Shown here: positions 1-12,845 of the stretch, piece by piece
How positions within the stretch are numbered: the first letter of the stretch is position 1
Layout of the letters: each line of letters begins with the position of its first letter
Made by a program: the position numbers and the translations under genes
Notes under the pieces: model-generated
The model's input: only the letters and a program-made list of their open reading frames with translations
The model's database searches: none
Told to the model about the DNA's origin: nothing
Assembly (NCBI GenBank): GCA_051453625.1
Contig: JBOZIK010000001.1
Span: forward strand, 283,814,385 to 283,878,384
Reading direction: 5' to 3'
Source: Welwitschia mirabilis
Taxonomy: Eukaryota; Gnetophyta; Gnetopsida; Welwitschiales
DNA: 64,000 nucleotides

Positions 1-1856
1 AAATTGCTTGATTTAAAAAAAATAAAGGATAAACTTTAACTAAATCAGTATAAATAAATAATACATGATTAGAATTAATTTAATCTTAATTTACTATAAT
101 AAACAATGCATCAATACCATCAGCTTTAGGATTTTCTGTGAAGGAGTGCCTAGCCTAAATAGATTCTTGAGGATTAGACTTGTTCACTTGAATAAGACTC
201 TAATGTAAATACGATATAATAAGTTAAATAATAATACAATTCAATACAATATAGGTACCCAAAATCATAATGAACCCCCTGATCACTTGGCCAAAATATC
301 CATGAAACACATAGAAACTAAGCATGTTAAGAGGCCTCTCAACTCTCTCCCTTATCTTAGTCTACGACAATGGGAGAGAAGAAAATATATGTATAACCAT
401 TAGTAGATGAATCAACTAAGCATATAAGGATATCTTTCAAATACTTCCTTTATTTTAGTATCAGCTAATGAAAGGGAAAATGCAAATCATACGCATAGGC
501 CTAATGTAGGAAATAAAAGTAAAATTCGCATAAAAGAATAACCTACATGGAGGGAAGAAGATTGATTATCCTTAAAGAAGATTAAGGAAGTGCTAAGCTT
601 CAAGATCCTATTTCCAACCTTCCAAGATCCAAGTTCCAAGATCCAAGCTCCTTGCTCCAAGCCCCAACTCCACACTTAAGAGGAAGAAAAATTGAGAAGA
701 AAGTTTTATAGTATAAACTTACTTAAAGAATACTAGTTTGAGAAAAAGGGAGAAGGCTCTATTTATAGATAAATGGTATACTAAAAATCCTTAATATAAT
801 TGGTTAAAGACTGTCTACATCATTTTATCTACAAGATAAGAAAAGATATTTTACTTGATAAAATTGATCAATGATAAGTTGGATGAACTTGTGTAGAAGT
901 AATATTAATAAGATTACTCAATGAAAAGGTTGTAAGAGCTTGTGTAAGAGGTGAAAGTAATGTATGAATGACAAAAGAAACCTTATTTATGACTCATGCA
1001 CCTAGTTTGGATGAGTAGTCTTCTTACTTTAATTAACAAAATTAGTTACATGCATTATTTCCTCATGATAGTTTCTTCTTAATCCTTCATAGGATTTTAA
1101 TTAATCCAAAACATATTTAAAATTCATTGGAATAACAAATGCATCCATTTCAAAATTGTCATAAATAATATTTTATGCATAAATTACTTCCACAAATATC
1201 AATGAGGATAAAAGTCATGATAGAATAAATTCTACTCATTTATCCTTTTTGTTTTATGAATAAGAGTGCATGTTCTTATTCACATTTTTACACTTTTCAT
1301 GATACATCATATCAAGTATATAAATTACAAGAAAGGAATGCCATAATTAAATGTAAAAAATATCATAATGAGATGTAAGAAGTCATAATTAAATGTAACA
1401 AATGTTATAGTTAAACATGATGCTCTTACCTATTATTCTTTCTCTCTTACCAAGTAATGTTATATTTTTTTAAGACTTGAATAAGACACATGAATAAATG
1501 ATTAAAATAAATATATCACATGCCATTTTTTAGACTTTTTTTATGCATATGAATTTTTTAATTTAGCTATTTAACCATGTAAATAACTTGCCTAACCATA
1601 AATAGGGTTATTTTAGTATTAAAATTCTTATAATTATCAAACTAAGATTAATTACTTAAGTAACCTTATATGTATCTTTAAATCAACATATATGTTTGTC
1701 ATAATACATTATCAATTATAAGGCTACTCATTAATTCTTACTTAAAAAAATAATTTTCATTAAAATTGATATCAAAATGTATTACATAATTTAAAGACTC
1801 TTAAAATCATGTCATTATAATTACCAATTAAAGATTACAAAATATGGGTTATAACA
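1..1856 (-). mobile_element. Ty3/gypsy LTR copy A (3' LTR of element 1, cut by window edge)
   Basis: This stretch aligns by eye with 14720-16818 and with 9500-10692. Shared landmarks include the 'gattcttgaggattagac' block (162-180, 9647-9665, 14887-14905) and the 'gggtaccc'-type block near 255. Read on the minus strand it starts TGTTATAACC at 1856, immediately after a purine tract, as expected for a 3' LTR. The left end lies outside the window. Copies differ by many substitutions and indels, so the insertion is old. Confidence 0.8.
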
Positions 1857-1874
1857 TACTCCCCCACTTAAAAA
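1857..1874 (-). other. Polypurine tract of gypsy element 1
   Basis: On the minus strand this reads A/G-rich (AAGTGGGGGAGTA) and ends exactly where the LTR begins with TGTTATAACC. A polypurine tract primes plus-strand DNA synthesis during reverse transcription. Its position fixes both the LTR edge and the minus-strand orientation. Confidence 0.75.
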
Positions 1875-2301
1875 GGATTCCTTCCTAAGAATTAAACTAC
1901 TTAATGATTTGAGAGTCTAAGATTACATATTATGAGAATCAAAAATACTTGAATATTGATTTTTCATTAACTATTGTAGCTCCTAAGTAGCTTCATTAGG
2001 ACTATGATTACTCTATTTTGTCTTTACTTGATGGATCTCCTTATTCCAGAAAGTAATAGTTCATCAGTCCAATACTACTTCTAGCTCCTCTATAGTTGAA
2101 CAAGTAGGTTTCACCTGAATATGAAATCAATTTAACACATGAGAAGGATTTGCAATAAACTTTCGTAGCATATCCACATAAAAAATATTATGCATGTGCA
2201 ACAATTTGGGAGGTAGAGCAAGTTTATATGCAATAGGTCCAATACCTTTCAATATTTGAAATGGTCTAATAAATCTGGGGTAATTTTGATCTCTTAACTC
2301 C

Positions 2302-2553
2302 TTATATAACTAATTTCATGGGTGACACCTTGAGGAAGACATGATCACCTACTTGGAATTGAAGGTCTCTTCTTTGATGATCTGCATACATCTTTTTCCT
2401 ATCTGTTACTTCCTTTAGTCTATCCTTGATAGTTCTTATCTTATTTTTCATTTTTTGTAACATTTCTAGTTCTATCATCAATCGTGCCTCAGGATTTATC
2501 CATGTAGTGGGTGCTTTGCATTTCTTATCATATAAAGCTTTAAATGGAGTCAT
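2302..2553 (-). pseudogene. gypsy integrase C-terminal fragment
   Basis: An open stretch of about 83 codons carries the end of the integrase core (MTPFKALYDKKCKAP) and the C-terminal region with QFQVGDHVFLKVSP. That motif is the DNA-binding GPF/GPY-type module (VGDxVxLKVSP) of plant gypsy integrases. It lies at the 3' end of pol, about 450 bp before the polypurine tract. It is a remnant of a decayed polyprotein. Confidence 0.85.
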
Positions 2554-3116
2554 TTGAATATAACTTTAATAACTATTATTATATCCAAATTTCATTAATG
2601 GTAAGTATTCTTCCCAACTCTTAAGCTCATTAAGAACACATGCTCTAAGAAGATCCTCTAGGATTTGATTGACTCTTTCTACCTGACCATCTATTTAAAG
2701 ATGGAATTTTGTACTCATATTTAGCTTAGTTACTAAATCCAATTATAGTTCTTGCCAAAATTTTAGGTAAATTTTAACTCTCTATCAGAAATAATCACTA
2801 AGGGTACATCATGTAAATGAATAACATTATGATGTACACTTAGTTATATCCTTAGCGCTACAAGTAGGCTTTATTGGAATGAAGTGTGCTGACTTATTTT
2901 TTCTATTAATTATAATGATAATTAAGACATTACCTCTTAGAGCTCTTAGAAGCCCTAATATAAAATCCATGCAAATCACATCCATTTGTATTTTACAACA
3001 TTATGAGGTTAGAGTTATCCTACTGGATTCCTAAGTTCTGCCTTGACTTACTAACAACTTAGACACTTTGATACAAATTTTGCTATATTCTTTTTCATCC
3101 CTTTTTGCTTCATGTT

Positions 3117-3305
3117 TTAATACATTTTTATTCCTCTAAGATGACCTGATATTAGAGGATTATAAAATTTAAACATTATATTTTGTTTAATTTCATTTAC
3201 ATTAGAAACCAAGAATCTTCCCTTGAATTTAATAATACCTTTTGAATTAGTACTAAGTATCCTGAATCTATTGATTTTTCTAACTAATCCTTTAATTTTT
3301 GACAA
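3117..3305 (-). pseudogene. gypsy integrase N-terminal (zinc-binding) fragment
   Basis: The translation contains IIKFKGRFLVSNVNEIKQ followed by ISGHLRGIKMY. This matches the segment of plant gypsy polyproteins between RNase H and the integrase HHCC zinc finger, where the usual text is like 'LxFKGRxxVPN..LK..ILxExH.S..xGHxGxxKT'. One zinc-ligand histidine (GH) remains. No start codon belongs here; it is an internal piece. Confidence 0.7.
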
Positions 3306-3899
3306 TCTTTAACTTTGTTTTGATCCTTTGCAATAATAGTAGATATATAACTTTGAATTTTCATAAGTATTTTAAGATAGCCATATTTACTAAATGCATC
3401 TACAACTTTATTTCCTCTTCCCTCATGGTATAAAATTTCAAGATCAAAGTCATATAAAATTTCATCTATCTTCTTTGCCTAAGGTTTAAATTTGGTTGGA
3501 TGAAAATGTATTTCAAACTCTTATGATTAGGATAAAATTAAAATTTAATACTGTAGAGATAATTATTTTATAACTTTAACGCAAATATTACTGTAGCTAA
3601 TTCAAGATCATGAATAAGGTAGTTTTTCTTAGGTATCTTAAGTTACCTTGATTCATAGGCTATTACTCTTTTATCTTGTTCAAGAATAGTATGAAGACCT
3701 TCTCGTAATTCTTTAGTGTAAATTGAAAAGATCCTAGAATCATTTGGCATTACTAGAATAAGAGCACTAGTTAAAGAATAGCTCTAACACCTTCTTCTAA
3801 TTCATTAATGTAAAATGAAAAGGTCTTAGAATCATTTGGTATTACTATAACTAGAGCACTAGTTAAACACTCTTTAAAATGATTAAAGGATTATTGAGT

Positions 3900-4730
3900 T
3901 TTTTTGTCCATTAATACTTTTTATTTTTTCTTAAGAGACTTCTTAGAGAAGAATTTATCTTAGAGAAGTTGAAAATTAATTGACAGTAGTACCTAGTAAG
4001 ACTAAGAAATCTTCTAACTTTAGTAATAGTTATAGGTTATGGCCATTCCATAATTCCCTTAACTTTATCTAGATCAACTAGAATATCTTTCCCAGATGCT
4101 ACATAACCCAAGAACTAAATGTATTCCTTACAGAAAAAACATTTTTCTATGTTAGCATATACTCGATGATTTCTTAAAGTGTTTAAAGCTATTCTCAAGC
4201 CTTTCTTATGTTTCTTATCAGACTTAAAATAAATGATAATAACATCAATGATCGTAATTATAAAGAAGTCAAGATATGCCTAGAAGATGTGATTCATAAG
4301 ACTCATGAATATTGTAGGGGCATTAGTTAAACCAAAAGTCATGGCAGTGAACTCATAATATCCATAGTAAGTTCTAAAAGTTGTTTTATGAATATCTTCT
4401 TTCTTAATTCAAACTTGATGATATTCAAATTTTAAATCAACTTTCAAAAATGCCTTATCTTCTTTAAGTTGGTTAAAGAAGTCATTTATTCTTGGCAATG
4501 GATACTTGTTCTTAATTATAACTTTATTTAATTATCTGTAATCAATGTATAACCTAAGTGTTCCATCTTTTTTCCTTACAAATAACACTAGTTCACCCCA
4601 TGGTGATACACTAGGATGAATAAAATCTTTTTGTAGAAGTTCTTTAAGTGGAATTTTTAATTCTTTCATTTTTGTAGGAGATATTCTATAAGATGCCTTG
4701 GAAATAGGTTGAATTTCTAGAATCAAATCA
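3900..4730 (-). pseudogene. gypsy reverse transcriptase remnant
   Basis: The N-terminal RT block is clear at 4532-4726: [18 protein letters not shown], then [21 protein letters not shown] and YIDYR. Farther on (4214-4250, minus) the catalytic palm block reads IIDVIIIYFKSDKKH, where active elements have F(I/L)DDILIYSK; the second catalytic Asp is Val. With several stops in between, this RT is dead. It links gag on the right to integrase on the left. Confidence 0.85.
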
Positions 4731-5389
4731 ATAACAAACTCAACTTCTTAAATAGTTGGTATTCCTTATAGTTCTATTGTAACTATATTAAGATAATCTT
4801 GAATTATTGATATATTTTCCACTAAATTTTTTCTTTACTTTGTATTAGCTAGTTTTAGACAAAGCTTATAAACTAATTATTCCTTCTTAATTTTTCTCTT
4901 GATATCTTGGATTTAATCAAGTTATTCATAGCTGATTTGAATTGATCTAAAAAGGTTATTCTTTGTCCATGATTTATTATCTCTAATTGAAACTTCTTAT
5001 AATTTATAATTGCCTTATTTTAGATCATGAATTCATATCCAAAACAACATCATATTTTCATAGATTGATAATAATCATTTAAATCTGGAAATCTATCCAA
5101 CTTATAGATAAGGTACAATTTTGGACCTAATGATTAACCTTAGTTATGAATCCACTTGTAAGCTCTATGCATCCCTCAATTGGAGTACATCATAATTTTT
5201 CTCTTAGAACAACTCTAGGGGATACAAAGTAATGAGTTGCTCCATAATCAAATAAAATAATTATTTTTATATTTTTAAGTAAAGATTTACCTTCTATGAC
5301 TGAGCTCTGAAATTGCACTCCTTAATTATCTATTGTTGCACAAAGTTATCTAATTGGTTGCTAAATGGTATGTAATCCTTGAGGATTTT

Positions 5390-6540
5390 CTAATTATTTT
5401 CTAGACTAGATCTTAGTAAGTAATGGATATTCTTTAACCTTATGATTTTTTTTACAATTAAAGCATTGAAATCCATCATTCGACTAACCTTAATAATGAC
5501 TCTGACTAGGATTCTACTTAAAATTGAATCCTTGCAATTGATTACTCATATGACTTTGACTAGGAACATTCTAATTCCTCTTGAATGATGCATGTTTGCT
5601 TTAGTTGAAATTCATATTTTTGTTGTTATTATTAGAAACATCACTCTTATCAAAATTTTAATTCTTACTATGATGAGATACATGTGATTGATTTCTATTA
5701 AAGCTAGAATCCTTAAGAGGAATTGATTTCTTGTTTTCTTGTTGTTCTTACCAATTTTGCTTTGCTATTTTTTCTCTCTCTATATCTTCAGCTAAAGTTT
5801 TAGGTTGGAACATAGATACTTTAGCAGCAATGAAGGGAATAAGACTCTCAACAAAAATATTTTCTTTGGCTTCTTTATCAATATGCATATGCGATACATA
5901 TCTTAATGGTTCTACAAATTTACATTCATGAGAAGCTATGGTCACATTAGATTCTTTTCTAAGGTTGTAAAATTTGGTAACCTTTTGGTGAATGTAGATC
6001 TTAGTGATATACTTTTCTTTAAATATGTACTCAAACTCTTCCCATAAAAGTGGGCCTCACCTAACTTTGTCATTTTCATTTTCTACTATAAGTTAGCTTC
6101 TTCTTATAATATGTAGATAGCTAAAGAAACCTTTTCATATTCATCACATTCAGGTTCCTATAACCTTTTCAACATTACTTAGCTATGCTTTTACTTTTGA
6201 TGGATTTGAACGTCCTATAAACTTTGGTGGATTTAACTTAATAAATTTTTGAATTAACTTCTACATATTCACATCCTTATTAGGTTGATTAGTACCATTA
6301 TTAATTTTTGGGTTTTGACCTTGATTTACCATCTATGATAGAAATTGCATGAATGCACTTATTAAGCCTTCTGGATTAAGAATAATAGGAGGTTGATTTT
6401 CATTATTATGTTATTGATTGATCTATGGGTTCTCTTGATGTTGATTAGTTGGTGCAATTGAATTAGCCTCAAGGCTTGGTTGATGACAACGAGCCATTTG
6501 GAAGGATTGAAAATTATTATCAGATTTGGTTGATAAGAGG
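5390..6540 (-). pseudogene. gypsy gag remnant with damaged zinc knuckle
   Basis: The minus-strand segment 5748-5945 reads like the plant retrotransposon Gag domain (FVEPLRYVSHMHIDKEAKE, then FIAAKVSMFQPKTLAEDIE). Toward the C-terminus (about 5427-5480) is a CCHC knuckle, CFNCKKNHKVKEY, whose last Cys is Tyr. Multiple stops interrupt the frame. The same gag, also decayed, recurs at 10793-11840. Confidence 0.8.
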
Positions 6541-6767
6541 ATAAATATTAGATTAAAAGTTTAAGTTCATATGTTTTTAATAAAAATTGTATTATAGCCA
6601 TTAGGTAATTAATTTAAACTAAATGATCAAGTTAATTTCTCTTCCTCACTCATAAAGGGATTTGTTCTATTAGACTCATAAGTTACTTATAGGGGTTATA
6701 ATTAGAAAGCATGGGGAAATTATATAACTAATCATGTAGTTAATATAAACTAGACAAAGGTTTAATT

Positions 6768-6815
6768 TATAATTATATAATTATATAATTATATAATTAT
6801 ATATATATATATATA
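6768..6815. repeat. AT microsatellite
   Basis: Units of 'ataatt' followed by a run of about nine AT dinucleotides, lying in the non-coding leader of gypsy element 1. A shorter (TA)n occupies the matching place in element 2 near 12097-12111, so the expansion postdates their common ancestor. Confidence 0.9.
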
Positions 6816-7568
6816 TTTGAAGAGTATGTATGCTTATGATATATTCATTTATATTTTTCTTAAAATGATCAAGCTCTATAAGCTATCATATGAGATTATG
6901 GGTTTCATAAGTAAAAATCATTATCCCTATTCATAAGGTCATAAAGTTCTTAAGGACCTGATTAAGTACTAACTATCTATTTAAGATTGCTTAATAATTA
7001 GAATTAGCATGAATAAAATTAACTTAATAATTATCTAGAAATTAAGATAATCATGGGTATAATCAATGTTATGATTAATTAATCATTATGATTTTTTGAA
7101 TTAAGATTATCATGAGCATAACTACTACATGGCTATTAAGGTCAGCATGAGAATAATTTACTAATCATTTACAAGTTATAACTATCATTAAATTCATAAT
7201 TATTTAAGATTAGTACCATCACGGATATAATTAAATTCATGATTATTATAAATATGATTAATTTCATTTGTGCTTAGGAAATGTCAATTAACTTAAATAT
7301 TATTAACTTTAAGATAATCCACAAGATAGGATTGTAATAGGTATAATAACTTCATGATTATTGGGTAATTAAGATAACTATAAATATAATTAATTCTATA
7401 ATTATTTTTGAATTGGGATGCTTATGAGATAATTAATTTTATAATTACTTTAGAGAGAAGGATTATCATAAATATAATTATTTTTTAATTGATTAGCAAT
7501 TAAGTTTATAATAGATGTACTCAGTTATTTTTAAGTAATTAACATAGATATGATTTAAGTTAACCTAA

Positions 7569-7580
7569 TCTCTAATACCA
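7569..7580 (-). other. Primer-binding site of element 1 (mutated)
   Basis: On the minus strand this reads TGGTATTAGAGA, which matches the plant initiator-tRNA-Met primer site TGGTATCAGAGC at 10 of 12 positions. Three bases separate it from the LTR edge (TGTAA on plus at 7584). It marks the start of the internal region. Confidence 0.8.
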
Positions 7581-7583
7581 TTA

Positions 7584-10500
7584 TGTAAAACCTACATTTT
7601 GATTATCCTAATTAACCATAATTTTTTTAGGAGGAATTATTAACTAACATGCATAATGAGGCCTATGATCAAATCCTATTTATATCCTATTAAAACATTA
7701 TAAGATTTAAAATAATTAAATAACATATTTATTACTTAACTATAGACCCTTTTAGTTTGCATATAATAATGATGTCAAAATTGTGTTCTATATTAATTCT
7801 TAACTTTTGTTTTCACCACATAGAGATATCGTGTATAAAGTTAATAGGATGTTAACTTTTTTTATCATATACAAGGGATAAGTCTTAGGATAGTGTATAA
7901 CTAATATAATAGGAGGTTCATCTCCCATTAATGACATTTCAACTTGATATATGGCCACTCTCTAGACATGAGTTGGTTGCACTTCATATTCTAGACTATA
8001 CAAAGATGGTTGGGCTCAACTTCATAGGCTTAGACTTCACATCAATATATACCTAATATAGGTGATAGGTGATACATGAGGTGGATGCATGCTTAGAACT
8101 AATCCCCACTTTCTTAAAACATTACAATATGGTATAACACAATCCTTTGATACCAAGGGCTCAAGATATTAAGTTGAAATAAGTACATGCATGGGTAGGG
8201 CAGGAGAGTGATAATCAAATCCACTTTCAGAAGGATTTAAAAATAAAAGTACAATGCAATCCACCTTGGTGAAGAAATCTAAGTTTAAGGATAAATAATT
8301 ATTAATATTATCTTAGTTTAGTTGAATGAATACACCACACAAATGTAAGCATATAATATGTGGATGTTTAGTGGATTGTTTACCTAGTAAAAATAATTCT
8401 AATTATCATTGGGTTTATTTTAAGAAAACAATCATATAGAAGAAAAATAGAACATGTAAGAATCTTTTTGATATTACATAAAGGAAAATCATAAATTTTT
8501 TAAGTGTAACAATAAAAATAAATAAAAGAAAACATCTCTTCATTTGTCTACATTATAGTGATTTTTTTTAAGTAAGATACATTAATAGATCCAAGTTCTA
8601 ATGTAAAAACATGCTCTATTTATGAAAGTAAGCCAACTTTTAAACCCCACTTATAATTTCTAAGTATCTATATCAAAATAAAGTTAGGTAAAATATATGT
8701 GTATTTTATCAAAAAATCATTAATGGAGCTAACTGATTGGGCTATACACCTCTAGAATTATTAAGTAGATAACCTTAATGTTTATGCTTGAAAGGCAACA
8801 ATAACAACCTATATTTTAATAAATAGTATATAAAAATGATATAAAAGATAAACTTATAATATTTAAAATAATTTTTCACTTGCATTAGATAATTTTCTAT
8901 AATTAGAAGGCATTGAAACTAAAAAGTTTTTATTAATTATTTAAAAATGTAAAAATAATTTAGACTTGATTTTCTTAAACTAGATGCATTATACTATTCA
9001 TAAAAACTAATTTGTAATTAATTTGAATTATTTTAGATGTATTTTATAAGTTTAAAATTTAAACTATAAAAACTATCTAAATTTTAAAATTGCTAAACTA
9101 ATACCCTCTATTAAAATGGTCATAACTTTTAATATACTTAGCTTTTTTCAATGAGTAAATACTTTTTGGAAATTTATTAAATTCTCCACAAGTTTAACTA
9201 CTCCATTTTTACCTAGAATTTTTTATAAAGTCTAAAAACTGAATCTTTTTCCTTGTTGTTTTTTGCTTATAATTTTTGAGTTATTTTCATAAGATAAATT
9301 TAAAAAATTACTTTACTCTTAAAAAAAATTAATGTTCTAGAACTTTTAACTTCTTTACTTGATTCTAGACCTACACAGAAAAGTTTATAAAGCTTTACTA
9401 ACTATTAAATGAGTTATAACTTTCTTAAATTGCCTCACAAAAAAAATGTAAACTTTAAATAAAACTCATACTAATTTTTAGAAATAAAAATCAATTAAAT
9501 AAACTATGAATTCATAATAAAAACTTGTATTATAAATATATAAAACATGTTTTGAAGTAATATAGACTTAAGTTACTATAATAAATCATGTATCAATACC
9601 GTGAGCCTTAAAAATATCTAAGGAGGAGTGCCTAGTGTAAATAGATTCTTGAGGATTAGACTTGTTCACCCTAATAAGACTTTAATAAAAATCTAATGTA
9701 GAATGCATTTAAATAATAATACGATGTAATATAATATGGGTACCCAAAATCATAGTGAACCTCCTAGTCAGTTGGCAAGAATATCCATTAGACATATAGA
9801 AGCTAAGCATGTCAAGAGGCCCTTCAACTCTCTCCCTCATGTTAGTCTATGCAAATGGGAGTGAATATATATATATATTAGTAGCCTCATCAACTAATCA
9901 TATAAATAGATCCATCAAATCTCTCTCTTATCTTAGTATAAACTAATGGGAAGAAAAATACAAATCATATGCATAGGCCTAATGTAAGAAATAGAGTTAA
10001 AATTTTCATGAAAGAAGAACCTATTTAGATAAAAGAAGATTGATGATCTTTGAAAATGATTGAGGAAGTGCTAAGTTTCTAGCTTCAAGCTCCAACTCCA
10101 TACTCAAGAGGATGAAAGATTGAAAGGAAATTTTGGTAACATAAACTTGCTTGAAGAATACTAGTTTGAGAAGAAAGAAGAGGGCTCTATTTATAGATAA
10201 ATAACATACCAAAGGTTCTTAATATAATGGATTAAAGAACACCTACATCATTTTACCTATAAAATAAGAAAATATCTTTTACTTGATAATATTGATTAAT
10301 GATAATTTGGATGAACCTTAAGTGTGACATTAACATGTGAATGATAATGATAAGATTGATCAATGACTTGTTGAATGGACCTTGTGTAAAAGTGACATGG
10401 ACATGTGAATGACAATGACAAGATTGATTAATGACAAGTTGGATGAACTTGTATAAAGGTGACATTGATCAGAGTAATTAATGAAACATTGTAAGAGCTT

Positions 10501-10692
10501 ATGTAATAATTGAAAGTGATGTATAAATGACAAAGGGAATCTTATTTATGACTCATGCACCTAATTTGGGTGAGTAATCCTCATGCTAGTTCCTTATTAA
10601 TCCTTCATAGATTTATAATCAATCCAAAACATATTTAAAATGCATTAGAAGAACAAATGCATCAATTTCAAAATTTCCATGTGACATAACAA
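7584..10692 (-). mobile_element. Ty3/gypsy LTR copy B (middle LTR, cut by gap)
   Basis: It begins TGTAA beside the primer-binding site and aligns with LTR C (12846 onward) through most of its length, for example 'gaaaacatctcttcattt' near 8529 and 13755. It breaks off in a 100-N gap where roughly 0.9 kb more LTR is expected. It would serve both as 5' LTR of element 1 and as 3' LTR of element 2. Confidence 0.8.
10278..10480. repeat. Minisatellite in LTR B, ~70 bp unit, about three copies
   Basis: Units contain 'aagattgatcaatgac..gttg.atgaac..tgtgtaaaagtgacatgg' and recur head to tail about every 70 bp. LTR C has three to four units (15610-15850) and LTR A only one or two (~857-950). Confidence 0.75.
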
Positions 10693-10792
10693 NNNNNNNN
10701 NNNNNNNNNNNNNNNNNNNNNNNNNNNNNNNNNNNNNNNNNNNNNNNNNNNNNNNNNNNNNNNNNNNNNNNNNNNNNNNNNNNNNNNNNNNN
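10693..10792. other. Assembly gap, 100 N
   Basis: A run of exactly 100 N, the usual placeholder for unknown size. LTR B is on the left and gag of element 2 on the right, so the missing part should hold the rest of LTR B and possibly the pol of element 2. Confidence 0.95.
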
Positions 10793-12845
10793 TTAAAAGC
10801 CATTATTAGACTGACTTTGATAATGACTTTGACTAAGATTCTACTTAAAGTTGGATCTTTGTGTTAATTACTCATATGAATCTGACTAAAAACATTCTAA
10901 TTCCTCTTGAATGATGCTTGCTCATTTTGGTTGAAATTCCTATTTCTATTATTATTATTGAAACATTACTCCTATTGAAATTCCAATTCTTATTATTATG
11001 AGACACATGTAACTGATTTCTCTTAAATGTAGAATCCTTAGGAGAAATTAAATTCTTGTTTTCTTATTGTATTTGTTAATTTTGCTCTACAATTTTTGAT
11101 TTATCTATAGTCTTAGCTAAATTTCTAAGTTGGAATACATATACTTTAGCAGCAACAAAATGAAGAAGACTATTAATAAAAAAACTTACTTTAGCTTCTT
11201 CATCATGATGCATATGTGATACATATCTTAATAGTTCCATAAGTTTACATTTATGAGAAGCTATGACTATATTAGATGCTTTCCTGAGATTGTAGAATTT
11301 GATAACCTTTTGATAAATGTAGAACTTAGTAATATACTTTTTTTTAAATATGTGTTTGAACTCTTCCCATCAAAGTTCGACCTCGTCTAACTTTTCCATT
11401 TTTATTTTCCACCATAAGACAACTTCTTCTTGTAACATCTAGATAACTAAAGAAACCTTTTCATATTCATCACATCCTAAGATGCTTATAACCTTCTCAA
11501 CATCACTTCGCTATGCTTCTACTTTTGATGAATCTTAGCTACTATAAACTTTGATGTGTTTAACTTAATAAATATTTGAATTAACTTCCTCATCCTCACA
11601 TCATGATTATATTGATTGGTACCATTATTTATTTGTAGATTTTAACCTTGATTTATCATTTATAATAGAATTTGCATGAATGCAATCATTAATGCTTCTG
11701 GATTAAGAGTGATCATAGGTTGATTTTCATTATTATATTTCTGATTAGTTCTTAAGTTATCTTGATGTTAACTAGTTCGTCCAATTGAATTAGCCCTAGG
11801 ACTTGGTTAATGATGATAGACCATCTAAAAGGAGTGAAAATTATTGTCAGATTTAGTTGATAAAAGGATATATATTAGGTTAAAAGTTGAAGCTCATATG
11901 TTCTTAGTAAAGATTATGTTATAACCATTAGGTAACTTATTTAAATTAATGATTAAGTTAATTCCTCTTCATCACCCACAAAGGGATTTATTCTATTATA
12001 TTTATAAGTGACTTATAAGGGTTATAATTAAAAAGCATGGGGGAAATTATATAACTAATTATATAGTTAATGTAAACTAGACAAAGGTTTAATTTATATA
12101 TATATATATATTTTATATACTTATTCATTATGTTTTTTTTAAAATGATTAAGATCTATAAGCTATCATATGATATTATGGATTTCATGAGTAAAGATCAT
12201 TATCCCTATCCATAAGGTAATAAAGTTTTTAAAGAGAAAATTAAGCATTAATTATCTAGTTAAGATTGCTTAAGAATTAGAGTTAGCATGGATATTACTA
12301 ACTTAATGATTATTTAGAGATTAAGATTGTCATGGGTATAATTAACTTTATGATTAACTAATCATTATGATTTTCATAGATATAATTATTTAGTAATGAG
12401 GATTATCATGAGCATAATTACTACATGGCTATTAAGGTTAGCATCAGTTAATCATTTATGGATTAGAACCATCATTAAATTCATGATTATTTAAGGGTTA
12501 GGATTATTATAAATATGATTAATTTCATTTTTTCTTAGGAAATGTGGATTAACTTAAATATAACTAACTTCAAGATGCTTCACAAGAATTATAATAGGTA
12601 GAATTAACTTCATGATTATTGAGTAATTAAGGTAACTATAAATATAATTAATTCTATAATTATTTATGACTTGAAATGATTATGAGATAATTAATTTCAT
12701 AATTACTTTAGGGATAAGGATTATGATGAATATAATTAATTATTTTAGTTAATTAGAAATTAAGTTTATAATGGATAGAATTAAATTTATTTTTAAGTAA
12801 TTAACTTAGACATGATTTAAGTTAACCTAAGCTCTGATACCATTA
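10793..12845 (-). mobile_element. Partial gypsy internal region, element 2 (gag and leader only)
   Basis: It aligns with 5470-7583 of element 1: the gag remnant runs to about 11840, then the untranslated leader to the primer-binding site. No pol sequence is present; it is either in the gap at 10693-10792 or deleted. The gag frame is broken by stops. Confidence 0.8.
12831..12842 (-). other. Primer-binding site of element 2 (perfect initiator tRNA-Met match)
   Basis: The minus strand reads TGGTATCAGAGC, identical to the consensus plant primer site complementary to the 3' end of initiator tRNA-Met. It lies three bases from the LTR C edge. This is the best landmark for element orientation. Confidence 0.9.

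Larger units (their letters stand above)
1857..7583 (-). mobile_element. Degenerate Ty3/gypsy internal region, element 1 (gag-pol)
   Basis: Reading right to left, the order is primer-binding site (7569-7580), gag (~5390-6540), reverse transcriptase (~3900-4730), integrase (~2300-3305), polypurine tract and 3' LTR. RT before integrase is the Ty3/gypsy order. Every domain is broken by stops and frameshifts, so no working polyprotein can be made. AT-rich indels and (AT)n expansions are scattered through it. Confidence 0.85.
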